Of a DNA stretch of 64,000 nucleotides, positions 1 to 14,105 are shown in pieces (within the stretch, counting starts at the first letter, position 1; each line of letters starts with the position of its first letter). Source of the stretch: Paraspadella gotoi (lineage: Eukaryota > Chaetognatha); assembly GCA_051294375.1 (NCBI GenBank), contig CM119267.1, forward strand, positions 17,526,937-17,590,936, in the 5' to 3' direction. The position numbers were made by a program, and so were the translations under genes. The notes beneath the pieces were generated by a model. That model was given only the letters and a program-made list of their open reading frames with translations, was not told where the DNA came from and did not search any database.

Positions 1-1466
1 GCGAGTGAAGTCCGGGGGATATTTTATCCGAGCCCGAGGCCGTCTTTATGGTTCAATCCTTTCTTTTTCAGATGGGCCGAGAGGAGTTAAAAGTTTAGGG
101 TTGATTTTTTTTGAGTTAGGGATCGATTTAAAAAAAAAAAAAAAAAAAAAGGAATATAGTTCATCATTTACGACGATTTTTTAAAAAGAAAATCGTTATT
201 CTTTCGGTAGATATTTTGGCTTTCTTTTTAAAGCTTAATTTGTTTTCCTGTTGAATAAAACCGCCATTTTTTTTTTCCAGCTTCGACGGAAGTGAAAAAA
301 GGCAAATGAGAAACTCGTCCTCAGCGAGGAAGTAATCATAAAATGGGCTGCACGGAGGAAGGCGTTCTCGGGATTCCGGGATCGAAGCTTCTCTGCGAGA
401 GCAAAGTGAGAATCCGCGCGCGAAGATCGAAAGCGTAAACAAAACGAGGGGGGGGGATAACAAAGGAAGGATGGAGAGAATGAAGGAGACGTGAAAAGGG
501 AGGAATGAAAGAAAAATCACGAGAAAGAGAAAAAAAATTTTAAGGATAAAATTGTAATGGTTGTTTGAAATACTGGCGTTGTGGAGGGAAGTGAGGAAAG
601 TAAAAAACCTTTCTGGATAAGGAAAGTATAAAAAAATAGAATAAGTCAGAATAAGGACTAAAACAGATTAAAACAGAAATAGTATGAGATAAGATTAATA
701 GTATAGTATTATAAGTTTTAAAATTTAATATTTGTAAAACCAAAAACTAGAAACAAATTATTGAACCCTTTGCGGGAGGAAGATCGGGAGTTAATGGTTC
801 TTTGATCGAAAAAACTTTTTCGAACTTTTGGTCTTTTTGTTTTGCAATAAACTTCGCATTCTCTATTACCTTTCGGACGGATTAGCAGCCACGTTTAAGC
901 CAACCCTCATCTTTTTTCTTTTTTCATTTTTCTTTTATTTTACTTTTTTTTTGGTTTCTCCGATTTGTTTCTCGCTTTATGATGATTTTTGTGCTTTTTG
1001 TTTGTTTTTGTTTTTTATTTTTTGGCAAGGTTTAGATTTTGATTCTGCATTCTAATTTGAATAAAAAGCGCATCAGAAATGAAGCCATGGAAAAACCTTA
1101 GAATTTATAAATTTTGAAAGTGATAAGCTTAAAAATTTGAAATCTATTTGGTTTTTTCTTATAATTTTTATATTATTTATTTGTTTTTGTTGTTTGCTTT
1201 TTTTCAAAGGTCAATTTTGGTGGACTTTTTTTTTTTATCCAAACAAAAAAATGTCGTCTTAAATTCCTAGTGACGCAGTTCTGACTCACGGATGAGGTAG
1301 GGGGGCGGAGAGGGGGGGCGAAGGAAATTGCAGAAAAGGATCTTTGATCTTTGAGGTCGTTAAATGGAAAGACGAACCCATTCATGGATCGCTTTCCCTC
1401 TCGTTTACTTTTCTCTTTTTTTTGACGTGACTTTTTCTCCGTGTTTTTTTGGTCATTCATTAAGGT

Positions 1467-1517
<51 letters not shown>

Positions 1518-1858
1518 CTTTTTACCCTCTTACTTTCTTTTTCTCTCTTTGTTACCTTTCTTTTTTCTTATCTACTCTGAAATATTTCTTAACGAGATCA
1601 TGGAGCCCAACCAGCTTCTTAGGTGATTCATCAGATTTATTTAGGGGGGGGGAGAAGAGGAGGAAATGTAACTCCCTTTTCTCGGGCCTTTCCTTTTTTA
1701 ATTTTTCTTTTCACATTCAACACCTATTTCCTTATTTTTCTTTCTTTTTAATCTTATTATTCGTTACCGTCTTTTTTTTTCTACCTCATATCCTGTCCTT
1801 ATTTCTTTATATATTTCTTTCTTTTTTACCTTTTATACGTGATCGCTAAAAAGACACA
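1..1858. other. Non-coding, AT-rich flank
   Basis: No exon with convincing splice signals or family resemblance is visible on either strand. The stretch holds A- and T-homopolymers, G-runs near 450 and 1645, and a TTTC microsatellite. The ORFs here translate to Phe/Leu/Ser-rich low-complexity peptides from pyrimidine tracts, so they are not called. Confidence 0.6.
1466..1518. repeat. (TTTC)n microsatellite
   Basis: About 13 near-perfect tandem TTTC units are directly visible. Confidence 0.9.
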
Positions 1859-2649
1859 NNNNNNNNNNNNNNNNNNNNNNNNNNNNNNNNNNNNNNNNNN
1901 NNNNNNNNNNNNNNNNNNNNNNNNNNNNNNNNNNNNNNNNNNNNNNNNNNNNNNNNNNNNNNNNNNNNNNNNNNNNNNNNNNNNNNNNNNNNNNNNNNNN
2001 NNNNNNNNNNNNNNNNNNNNNNNNNNNNNNNNNNNNNNNNNNNNNNNNNNNNNNNNNNNNNNNNNNNNNNNNNNNNNNNNNNNNNNNNNNNNNNNNNNNN
2101 NNNNNNNNNNNNNNNNNNNNNNNNNNNNNNNNNNNNNNNNNNNNNNNNNNNNNNNNNNNNNNNNNNNNNNNNNNNNNNNNNNNNNNNNNNNNNNNNNNNN
2201 NNNNNNNNNNNNNNNNNNNNNNNNNNNNNNNNNNNNNNNNNNNNNNNNNNNNNNNNNNNNNNNNNNNNNNNNNNNNNNNNNNNNNNNNNNNNNNNNNNNN
2301 NNNNNNNNNNNNNNNNNNNNNNNNNNNNNNNNNNNNNNNNNNNNNNNNNNNNNNNNNNNNNNNNNNNNNNNNNNNNNNNNNNNNNNNNNNNNNNNNNNNN
2401 NNNNNNNNNNNNNNNNNNNNNNNNNNNNNNNNNNNNNNNNNNNNNNNNNNNNNNNNNNNNNNNNNNNNNNNNNNNNNNNNNNNNNNNNNNNNNNNNNNNN
2501 NNNNNNNNNNNNNNNNNNNNNNNNNNNNNNNNNNNNNNNNNNNNNNNNNNNNNNNNNNNNNNNNNNNNNNNNNNNNNNNNNNNNNNNNNNNNNNNNNNNN
2601 NNNNNNNNNNNNNNNNNNNNNNNNNNNNNNNNNNNNNNNNNNNNNNNNN
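1859..2649. other. Assembly gap (791 N)
   Basis: Unsequenced. The first coding exon of the TSPO gene, which would carry TM1, is expected here or further upstream, because no TM1-like exon is visible in the 155 bases between this gap and the first recognised exon at 2805. Confidence 0.95.
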
Positions 2650-2804
2650 GGTGGAGCTATACAGAAAGAGATGACTTCATTATCGATTTATTGAATTCTC
2701 TTTAGCGCGACGGTCCCGATTCTTCTTTGTGTTATTTATCCATTTAAGATTTAAAAAAAAATACAGTTTACTTTGCTCCCCTCCCCCTCTCCGAATCTCG
2801 ACAG

Positions 2805-4978
<2,174 letters not shown>

Positions 4979-5169
4979 GAGCGTCTCTTTCATCTCCACG
5001 CCCATCGCGTCCCGTCTCGATGTCACCGTCCATTATGAAACGCGTCACGATCAAGACTTCACCAAAATCCCTCCGTCTTTTAATCCCCTTTTTTGTAATC
5101 GCTCAAAAAAAAAAAAAAATCGTGACTCACTTGTTGGGATTTTGAAATGGTTTTTCAAATAGAAACAAT

Positions 5170-5430
5170 TCGGCGACTCTTATATATGTAGTCGGGCATT
5201 GTAATTTGTTCACCCGCCTATAAGCTTGTCTCCTAGAGTCGTGAGCGTCTGGCTCATGACCATCAGGTACCGGGATCGATCCCCAATAGTACCTACCCTG
5301 CGGGAAGAGTTGGGACGGCCGTAAACCGGCGTGGAAAACCGTCAAGCCGAGTTTTAAGCCGGGGACCCATTCCATGGCTGCTGGAAGGGTTAAAGAAGTT
5401 GCGGAAAGCACTTTTCGGCTTACTTAGCGC
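5170..5430 (+). mobile_element. tRNA(Met)-like SINE or degenerate tRNA-derived repeat
   Basis: Positions about 5216-5285 resemble a tRNA on the + strand. There is a D-arm-like segment (GCTTGTCTCC...GTGAGC), an anticodon arm with the 7-base loop CTCATGA (anticodon CAT) after GCGTCTGG, and a T-arm-like GGGATCGATCCCC. The stems contain mismatches, so it is not a functional tRNA. A GC-rich unrelated body follows to about 5430, as in tRNA-derived SINEs. The 94-codon antisense ORF over it is incidental. No target-site duplication was found. A degenerate tRNA pseudogene is the alternative. Confidence 0.45.
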
Positions 5431-5529
5431 CTCATCTATCACTAGATGTCACAATGAGCCACTACATAGCAAGTATATTGAACTAGTAAAAAACATAGAA
5501 AATAATTAGGCAGAATTTATAAAAAGGAC

Positions 5530-6045
5530 GTGAGAAAACAGTTTTGTGATATTTTGATGTAAGGAATAACGTGTTTTTGAGTTTTATGGTTGGAAGTAGC
5601 CGAGGATTCACGAAACGTTTTTAATTTTAACGATTTGTTTGGCGAAGCTAAAAAGTCGAGACATATTTTTTTAGAAATTTTTCTTTCTCCTTTTTTTCCC
5701 CTACTCCTTCTCTTCCTGACCTCAGAATTCAATTCTGCTTTCTCTTTTTTCTCTCTTTCTCTCTCTCTCTCAAAAAAGAGAGAGGATAAGGAGTGAGAAA
5801 AAGTTTGTGATATTTTGATGTAAGGAATAACGTGTTTTTCTGAGTTTTAAATGGTTGGAATAGCCGAGGATTCACGAAAACGTTTTTAATTTTAACGAAT
5901 TTGTTTGGCGAAGCTAAAAAGTCGAGACATATTTTTTTTTAGAATTTTTCTTTCTCCTTTTTTTTCGCGCCTACTCCTTCTCTTCCTGACCTGCAGAATT
6001 CATTCCTGCTTTCTCTTTTTTCCTTCTTTTCTCTCTCTCTCTTTT
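5530..6045. repeat. Local direct duplication (about 245-bp unit, two copies)
   Basis: 5530-5775 and 5794-6040 are the same sequence (GTTTTGTGATATTTTGATG..., then ...CGAAGCTAAAAAGTCGAG..., then a CT tract) differing by many single-base indels. It lies just before a 25-N gap (6251-6275). The indel spectrum suggests an unmerged overlap or an error-rich read extension rather than a biological repeat. Confidence 0.85.
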
Positions 6046-7590
6046 CTCTTCTCTTCTCTCATCAGCGAGTTCGTGGTTCGGATCACCTAGAGATGACGTG
6101 CCTAGCTGCAGCAGACCATTAGCTTGTACGATGGATAAGATGCCAGACGATAGGAAGTGGATCCAGCAATAAGCTACGGACTCTCTCTCTCATCTCTCTC
6201 TCCTCTCTATCTCTCTCTCTCTCTCTCGTCTCTCTTCTCGCTCTTCTCCANNNNNNNNNNNNNNNNNNNNNNNNNTCTCTCTCTCTCTAAATTAAGCAAT
6301 GCCTCAAACGCTTACCTCTCTACCTGTTCTTTCCAATCTGCTTTTCACCTCTTTCACCTCTTTTAAACGTTTTTTTTCCTCCTCCTCCTCTTCATCCTCC
6401 TCCTCCTCTTCCTCTTCAACGCTTCCCCACAAAACTTACGCGTGACGCGTTCGCGTTTTTCTTTCAAGAGCCGGAAACTCTTTCAGTCATTGTCTCCAGA
6501 GGCGCCTCGGGACGCATTTTCCTAACTGGTGTTGATAAAAAGAAACGACGCTTCGCTAAATCGAAAAAAAAAACAAACAAACCAAAAAAAATCCAAAATA
6601 AAAAAAAACATAGAATCGGTGCTCATCTAATTTTCATTTTTCTATCAAAATATTTTTCAGTCTCATCGTTTCTTTATCAAGTTTCGCGCTGAACTCGCAA
6701 GGCCATCTTTAAAAAAAAAAATTGGAGATTCTAACTATTTTTAATTAAAAATCTTTTGGGTCGCTAAACCGCGGTTAATTCGCATCGTGTCAGTATTTTT
6801 TTCAGAATTGTCCTTTTTATATTCTTTTCGCTTTCTAGCGGTTTTCTCCACGTTAAAAGCCGGTTTATCCGTTGGCTGACGTTTCGAAAGCGAGAGCCTC
6901 GCAGGTTAACAAAATAATAAACATTTTCTAAAACAATCATTAATTTTTCCTCGCTTCTTCGTCTCCTTCTTCGTCTGCACAATCATCATCCCGCCCATCG
7001 CCGTTATAACGATTTGCCACGCCCCCTCCAGTGACCGGAAATAGCGACGTCTCGCTTCCTTTTCCTTTTCCTTCCTGATCGGGTTATGGCGGCGACGATA
7101 ATTGAAACTCGCTCGTAATTTGGCGCCAAATTTGTTCCGTTTAGAGTCGAGAACATTTTCGTGGCGAGACTTTTTATCTTGTGGTTTGTGATCTTGTGAT
7201 CTTGTGATCTTGTCTGTGGATGACGTTAGTCACCTCAGTACCAAATAAAATTATTAATAACTAACGCTAACTCAATTATTAAAAAATTAACCAAATCACA
7301 CATAAAATTTGAAAAAGAGTAATTTTTTTTTTTATCAATTTACAAAGGGGAGATGTAACGAAACTAACACAGACTGGATACAAAATGTCACGTTAATACT
7401 TTGTAACGGAATACTACAAATATTGTCAATCTATTTAATTTTTTCCCCAAGTCCCACCCACTTTCCTTTCCATCTTCACTTTTGCTTTAGTTTCGCCCGC
7501 GAGGTCGCGAGTTCGTGACTCGATTGGGAACATATTTTGGATCTTTGATCTCGGAATTTCTTTTAGCGGAAATCGAGTCGCGCCCTGTCT

Positions 7591-7669
<79 letters not shown>

Positions 7670-7725
7670 TCTCTCTCTCTCTCTCCTCCTCTCCCTCTCA
7701 CCTCCCCCTCTCACTTTTCTTTTTT
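6046..7725. other. Non-coding stretch
   Basis: Holds CT tracts, a 25-N gap at 6251-6275, CTC-rich runs, GATCTTGT triplication near 7190-7212, and a (CT)n microsatellite at 7592-7696. No coding exon was recognised. Confidence 0.6.
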
Positions 7726-10700
7726 CTACCATCCGTCGGCACGGCGCCGCCGATACTTTGTATCAGCGCCCTCTGCAGGCGCCTCTATGTAGCCGACCTC
7801 CATCTTGATCGTCAACTCCACTTCGCGCTTCAATTTGGCCACCGCCTCCTCCAACTCTGGCTGTAGAGAGTGGGGGGAAGGGGTGTCGGAGAAGTTTGGG
7901 TCGGGGGGGTGGGGTGGGCAAAAAAGGATGGGTGAAGCGAAGAAGGCATCTATCAGTGTAGATCGAGTTTCGAAATCTTTGTATTTTTCTCGTCGGTTTC
8001 CATTTTAAAGATATGACTTTAAATCTAAATTTTGTCCACAATAATTTGATAATTTAAAAATATATTAAGGGTCCGGAAAGAAAAAACTTATAGTTTTCGT
8101 AAATAATCTCAAATGAAACCCAGTGTTTATTCTTTTACGATTACACATGATGAAATAAATTTAAGGTGTCTGTGATCTGCGTTGTCTTATTTAATGGAGC
8201 AAATTAAAGTTCTTCCTTCTTAAATCTTTGTAAACAAGAACGGTAATTCCAATGTGTTGCGCCGCAATCGACTTTATTTTTACGTGTATTTTTTTTTTAT
8301 TACATTCCATCTTTTATAACTTATTGTTTTAGTAGGGGTAGCCCCACGTCAAATGGGGTGAGGTCAAAAATTTAGAATTATTACATGCTCAAACAAGAAA
8401 TTTATACATTTTGAAAGTATACTTTCAATGGACAAAAACATTTCTTATGTTGGCTCTATACCCAAATAATTATTTTTTTAATATTTATTTATAAATAGGA
8501 AAGTCCAAAATTTTTTTTTTCATAATTTTTTTAAATTTTAAGACCAGATTCCAGATAGCTCGATAAAAAGTTGTCTACACAAAGTATATAATTCTTTTTT
8601 AAATATTTTTCATGTTAAGTGAGTCAAAAATAAGAAAACCATAAAAATCAACATCATCTTCATCTTTCGATATTATTATCAGTTTTTTTATATTTCACAT
8701 AGAAAACGGTAAAGAAATTTTTAAAAAGCTGTAATTATATTTTCTTGTTTAACTTTTTATGCTCTAATCAGAATGCACAAAAAATTTTTAAGATTTCAAA
8801 AAAAAAATTTTTATAATGTAAAAAAAGACAACTAATATTTAATTGTATTAATCAAGACGTATAATGTAAATTTTTTTAAAAAGTGATTGCTTAAATATTT
8901 AGTCAAGACAGCTAAAAAATTACTTTGTTAATATAGAGTCGAAATTTTATATTATCTCTGGAGTTGGTCCCTAGTTTTAGGAATTCCCGAAGGCGGCGCT
9001 AGTCGTCTCTTAGACAAATTAGGCAAATTATATGCATTTCTAACCTAAGTAGGATAGACCGACGGACAGATATTCCGACGGACAGACGGACAGACGGACT
9101 GACCGACCGACAGACCGACCGAAAAGCGACTTATAGAGTTGCTCCGCGAGTATTCGCGGAGCAACAAAAAAGTCGACATGAGTTTCGTTTCGTGTGATTG
9201 TGAATTGACGACTCTTCCTCCATCTCCTTTCTCGTCCCTCCTCCCCTTGAATCATGATCTCCTTTCGACAATTCGAGGTCAAAGATTTATCGATGCTCGT
9301 TTTCGGTGGCGAAGGAAGGAAGATGACTCTCTTGACCAAGATCCGCGGCGACCGAGTCCAGTTTTATAGTCAATATCTCGAGGCAACGTAATTCTCGATC
9401 TGAGTTTCTTTTTATGCATCGTTTGTATTTTCTTCTTTTTTTGGGGGGGGGGCGCTCGTTAGTTATAATTAGTTGGTTGATAAACTGGCGGGAGAGGCAC
9501 ACTTTATCCTTAAAACTTAAACAAATTGATAAACATAAGAGTAAATGCTCTCATCTCGCTTTCTCTCTCTCTCTCTCTCTCTCTGCTCGACTCTCTCTCT
9601 CTCGCTCATCCGTGCTCTCTCGTCTCGTCTCATCTCTCCTTCTCTCCCCTACCGGCGCCATAACGACTTGATCCACTGCGATTCTCAACCGATGCATCGC
9701 GGCGGATTGAACTTCGATCTCCTCCAGGTAAAGAGAGATGGCGTCCATGACGGCCAAGCGGAGAAACTGCGTCCAATATTTGGCGGGAAAAATCAACGCT
9801 TCATTCACTTCATTATAATACTAATATCTATGATTAATCTTTTCCCAACGCTTCCCAAATGCCTAATCCTTAATCCCTAATTCAAAACCTTAATCCTTTA
9901 ACCTTTAACCTTTAACCTTTAACCTTTAACCTAAAAACAACTTGGAATTCTCAGAATTTAAGCTGATATTGGGCGCGTTCGGAAAAGATGGCCGAGTTTG
10001 GATCAAGATCCTTGCTGCCAATCGTGAGATGGTTGTCGTTGTCGTTGTAGCTGTCGTAAATATCATCGTTTGGTTCCAGATTTTGAACATTCGCCATCCA
10101 CTGACGAGAAAATAGAATCTCTGATGACCTCTTGACCGAGGCACCACGAAGAAAGGCCAAATGCGTCGAATGGAATCGTCGACGGTTTATAGCCCAACCC
10201 TACGTCTCCACCCCCGAGCGTGTGGGAGGGGCGTGGTGAGCGACGTGAGTCAAGCCAGTTGCTAAAAATGCTTGACCACTGGCTCGGCATCGAATCAACG
10301 ACTGTGAAGTGTGGAGGTCGCTTCGATTCGTCTCCATCAATCGTAGAAAGGATTTCACTTTGGGTCTCTCTCTCTCTCTGTCTATCATCTCTCTCTCTTC
10401 TGCGTCTTCTCTTCTCCTCTCTCTCTCTCTTCCTCGTCATCTCTCCTCTCTATGTCTCTCTCTCTTCTCTCTCTCTCTATTGCGCAGGGGAGCTACATTA
10501 AACTCCGCCGAAAATTCCGATGGCCAAACTTTTTTCGGACACTTTGAAAGCCAAACTCTCCTAACGTGATAAGTCTTAATCAAGAGCGCGGTTAATTTAC
10601 CTACTTNNNNNNNNNNNNNNNNNNNNNNNNNGCGTTGTGGGGTCAAGCCCAGTTGATGCTAAAAATGCTTGACCAAGCATGGCTCCGGCATCGAATCAAC

Positions 10701-11892
10701 CTGAACGACTGTGGAAGTTGGAGGTTCGCTTCGATATCGTTTCATCCATCAAATCGTAGAAAGGATTTCACTTTGGGTCCTCTCTCTCGCTCTCCTCTCG
10801 TCTCTCTTCTCTCGCTCTCCTCCTACTCTGCAGTGCGGTTCGTCACTCTTCTGTGCTGGTCATCTCCTCTCTCGTCTCTCTCCCCCGTCTGTGGCATGAG
10901 GTTGGGTGACTCCTGCGCTGATGTACCCCACTGTCCTCGCTACGCACATTCGTTATCTCTCTCTCTCTCCTCTCCTCTCTCTGCTCTGCTCTCTCTTCTC
11001 TCTCTCTCTATTGCCAGGGGGGACTACATTAAAACCTCCCGCCGAAAATTCCGATGAGCCAAACTTTTTTTCGGACCTTTGAAAAGCCAAACTTCCTAAC
11101 GATAATCGTTAAATCAGGAGCGCGGCTAATAATAAATTTACTACTCCTCGCGAACCCCACTTACACATTAACCACTTCGGAGGGCAATACGATCCGACTT
11201 TCCCGCCAATAAAAACCCATCGCCCACCGAACCTCCAACGCTTGGTCCGCCGTCGGCGTTATGGCGTTCTTGTCGGCGATCTTCTCCGTTTGGGCGTCGA
11301 TGGGAATGTCCATCGCCAGCTCGAGGAGATAGCGGGCGCGTTGGAGACGACGGATGAGAGGGGCTAAGGGGGGGGGTGGGTGGGGGAGGAGAGGATGGGA
11401 AGGGGGAGAAAGAAGGGAGGGGAGGATTTAGAAGAGGGGAAAAGAAAACGGGGGGAGAACCGGGAAAGGAAAAGAGGGAACCAGAAAACGAGAGGAAAGA
11501 AGTGAAATGTTATCGAATTTTCGAGATTTTGTCACATTTTCGCTGTAACCTTCACTGCGACAACACTCTTGGTCTCCACTCCTGGCCTCAATTAGACGAC
11601 TCTTTCCACTATTTTTTACATCCTTCCATGGCTTTGAAATTATATCCATTTACAAGTCCCTAGGCACCCTTCTCCTCAACTTCCACATCCCCGCCTTTCC
11701 CGCCCTCCAACCCTAACTTTGCCGCTCCTCCAAGAACCAGCCCTGCAGCGCGGCGACGACGTCGACGGTGAGGCGCAGCGTCGGCGACCCGACGCGGCGG
11801 CTGATGTTGCGGACGCGGTCGACGGCCTGCGACTTGGGAATGAGTTCAGCGCCGAAGAAGACGAGAAGGCGGCTGATGGCGACGCCGAGATC
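7726..11892 (-). CDS. Unrecognised multi-exon gene, last four coding exons
   Basis: Four exons read right to left form one continuous frame with compatible splice phases: 11718-11892 (acceptor ccttag, donor gttagg, phase 1), 11167-11363 (ends VVN before gtgtaa, phase 0), about 9653-9820 (starts YYNEVNEA after atattag, donor gtaggg, phase 0) and 7726-7860 (acceptor ctacag, stop TAG). The C-terminal ~225 residues are helical and soluble-looking, with no signal peptide or membrane span. Readable stretches include VRNISRRVGSPTLRLTVDVV, ARYLLELAMDIPIDAQTEK, ALEVRWAMGFYWRESRIVLP, FLRLAVMDAISLYLEEIEVQ and a final ELEEAVAKLKREVELTIKM. It ends in the basic KYRRRRADGW. I do not recognise the family. 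Frame continuity over four exons supports a real gene; the exon 3 acceptor is the least certain boundary. The N-terminus lies upstream, beyond 11.9 kb. Confidence 0.65.
8249..9165 (+). mobile_element. Helentron/HINE (DINE-1/pearl)-like non-autonomous element, copy 1
   Basis: Lies in an intron of the unrecognised - strand gene. One end is CCAATGTG followed by GTTGCGCCGC (8256-8265). The other end is a perfect 12-bp hairpin, GTTGCTCCGCGA-gtat-TCGCGGAGCAAC (9138-9165), so the termini are short inverted repeats. A degenerate GACN tetranucleotide microsatellite (about 9056-9121) lies just inside the hairpin. A shared flank near 8990 (GGCGGCGCTAGTCGTCTCTT) recurs inverted in the copy at 20176-20516. 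Terminal hairpin, short TIRs and an internal tetranucleotide core are the layout of Helentron-associated interspersed elements. That class assignment is inference. Confidence 0.6.
9893..9932. repeat. (CCTTTAA)n heptamer repeat
   Basis: Five to six tandem CCTTTAA units preceded by related CCTTAAT words. Too short and wrong in sequence for a telomere tract. Confidence 0.8.
10246..11130. repeat. Direct duplication flanking a 25-N gap
   Basis: 10246-10590 and 10632-11110 are homologous (TCAAGCC...GCTAAAAATGCTTGACC..., GGATTTCACTTTGGG + CT tract, ...GCCGAAAATTCCGATG...) with frequent single-base indels. The 25-N gap at 10607-10631 separates them. They appear to be two unmerged ends of one locus, inside the intron between exons 11167-11363 and 9653-9820 of the - strand gene. 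Confidence 0.85.
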
Positions 11893-13026
11893 CTAAGGAG
11901 GTTGGGAAGGGGGAGGGTGAGGAATTGAGGATGTCTATGGCAAGGTGAGGTCAAGATTCTTGATTCTGGGGCGAGGTATTGCGTCATTATTTTCAACGTG
12001 AGGTATGGTCAATATTCTTGAATGGAGGTAAGGATCCTTCTTGGTATTATGAGGTGAGGTAAAAATGCTTGCATGGGATTTGGAGATTCAGGGTAAGCTA
12101 GATAAGGTCACTATTCTGGCGTGCGATGAGATTTCGTTAAAAAAACAACAGGGAAGGCAAACTTGATCTTCTCGCATGGTACACGGTTTCCTTATCAGGA
12201 TAATTTGAGGTAATCTGAGGCAAGGCACCACATCGAAAGATGAGTTACGGTAAGGTCAGACATCTCGCTTAAAGTCAAAGCTTCCCTTTTCTTAGGCAAG
12301 GCTCGTCCGTCGTTATAGACGACGCTTTTATTGCTCTTCCGATGTTTGTTGGTTTTTTGTCGCCGATGTTTTTTTTTTGTTTTTTTGTTTTTTTGTTTTT
12401 TTGTTTTTTTGTTTTTTTTCCATTTCCGTCAGTTTTGTTGCTGTTTATGTCGCTTCCGTTTCCTCAGGGCTCGTCGTCGTCGTCGTCTTCCAAACACCTA
12501 AAACACCATAAATCGTTCTCGGCCATAACTTCTTTCTCTACCCCTTTCGCTTCCCCTATATCCTAGGGGATTCCAACCGAACGACGAGAAGAGAGAAGAG
12601 AGAGAAGAGAGAAGAGAGAGACAACGAGAAGAGAGAGAGAGAGAGACGAGAGAGAAGACGTCGAGAGACGAGAGACGAGAGAGAGAATTTTGGAATCCGG
12701 GATTTTTTTCTTCTTTCCGAATCTGGAAAATCGAGGACCCGACGTCAAAATCTCGTTTCTCGGATCATGAGATGGTTGGGGAAAGGGAGTCAGGAGGAAA
12801 AGCGGTTGAAGCATGCGGGGCGGTAGCAGGGGGTCGAAGAGAGGATGGGGATTAGCGATAAAGAGGAATGCGGGGCCAGAGCCCCTTGGCTTATAAACCA
12901 TAGGAATGGTGGCCGCCCAAGCGCCAAAAAAAAAAAAAAAACAAACTTATACATAAATAATACCAATAAATAAAATACGAGCAAAAATGCTGAAAATCTG
13001 AATTTCTTTAGCGATACTTAACGTAC
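11893..13026. other. Non-coding stretch upstream of the 3' exon cluster
   Basis: Holds a run of degenerate AAGGTGAGGT-like words (11935-12110), G(T)7 repeats (12371-12419), a GTC triplet run near 12470, and GAGA repeats (12588-12690). No confident exon. Confidence 0.5.
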
Positions 13027-13110
13027 TGGAAGCAATTGTCGATCTACTGGATGTTCGACAGGACCCGACAGTCCAGATTCAACCTGAGCAGAAAATCGAA
13101 ACAATGTCTT
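13027..13110 (-). CDS. Candidate upstream exon of the - strand gene
   Basis: An 84-base segment bounded on the - strand by a strong acceptor (ten T then CAG) and donor gtacgt. Only one of three frames is open (28 codons, begins KTLFRFSAQ, ends RQLLP). Its phase is 0 at both ends, so it would splice in frame to the exon starting at 11892. A consensus donor AAG|gtgagt lies just upstream on the - strand, with the exon end at 13178. No family resemblance, so it could be chance. Confidence 0.35.
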
Positions 13111-13459
13111 CTGAAAAAAAAAATGGTGACCATGGCCTCGCTCTTACCACGCCCTGTCTCCAGCGATTAAGACTCACCTTGTCCCGATTTAAGCAGCGCG
13201 CGGTGACGGCTTTTTTGGAGGTTCTTCCTTTCGTCGTGCGTTTTCTTCGTTTAGGTGCGACCCACGTCCACCGTTCGAGGTCGCTTGCTTATTGCCAAGG
13301 TCGCGGAAGTAAAATGTGCGACGAGTGAATGAATCAATCAATCGATCAGACATTCAATAAATCATTTATTCGTAACAAACAAACACTCGAGGACATGTTT
13401 ATGTTAAAAACAATCGTTCGATCTATCAATATATCAATCACCCCAATTCTCTTTCAATC

Positions 13460-13800
13460 AATGCAAATCTCGAATCTCTCGATATTCAAGCAACACTATC
13501 GAATCAATCAATATTCAATTAGTTTTTAACGATCGATCAGTCCATCGATTCAATTCGTTAATCTACCGCCAAAACTGTTTAGGAAATTCGTCATCGTCAT
13601 ATCAAACAAAGTTCAATAATAATTAGAAACTCGAACTAATCATTTTCGGGTCATCGGATACGCGGGAAAAGAAAATTTGTAACGGTTTATAAGTAACGTT
13701 TTCGGTTTTACTTCGACACTGTTTCATTTCGATTACTACGCTGTGCGTTAAGGATTTTTCTATTTTAACTCTTATTTCTCTCCTTCGCTCTCTCTCTCGT

Positions 13801-13845
<45 letters not shown>

Positions 13846-13882
13846 GCTTCTCTTCTTTTCCTCTTTTTTTCCTTTCTTCTTC

Positions 13883-13935
<53 letters not shown>

Positions 13936-14105
13936 TCACACATATCTGCGTTTTTTTTGATTACCCCGAAAATGTTGACAATGCTTTCGGTTGGATGCAT
14001 AAATTGTTTTCGCGTCGAGAACTTGCAGGAGAAAAAAAAACGCGAGAGGAAAATTATTTTACGATCTCTATTTATAGCCTTGATATGTTTTAAAACCAAT
14101 ACCGT
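13460..14105. repeat. Segment duplicated at 17403-18043
   Basis: Shares AAACTCGAACT...CATTTTCGGGTCATCGGAT, GTAACGGTTT, the CT/TTTTCC/CT tract and AAATGTTGACA...TTTCGGTTGGATG with 17403-18043, with frequent small indels. The second copy starts right after a 25-N gap (17378-17402), which points to an unmerged contig end. Confidence 0.85.

Noticed and set aside
5127-5411. 94-codon antisense ORF
   Set aside because: Lies over the tRNA-like repeat; its open frame is a by-product of GC-rich sequence.
9893-9932. Telomere-like heptamer
   Set aside because: CCTTTAA is not a known telomeric unit and the tract is only about 40 bp.
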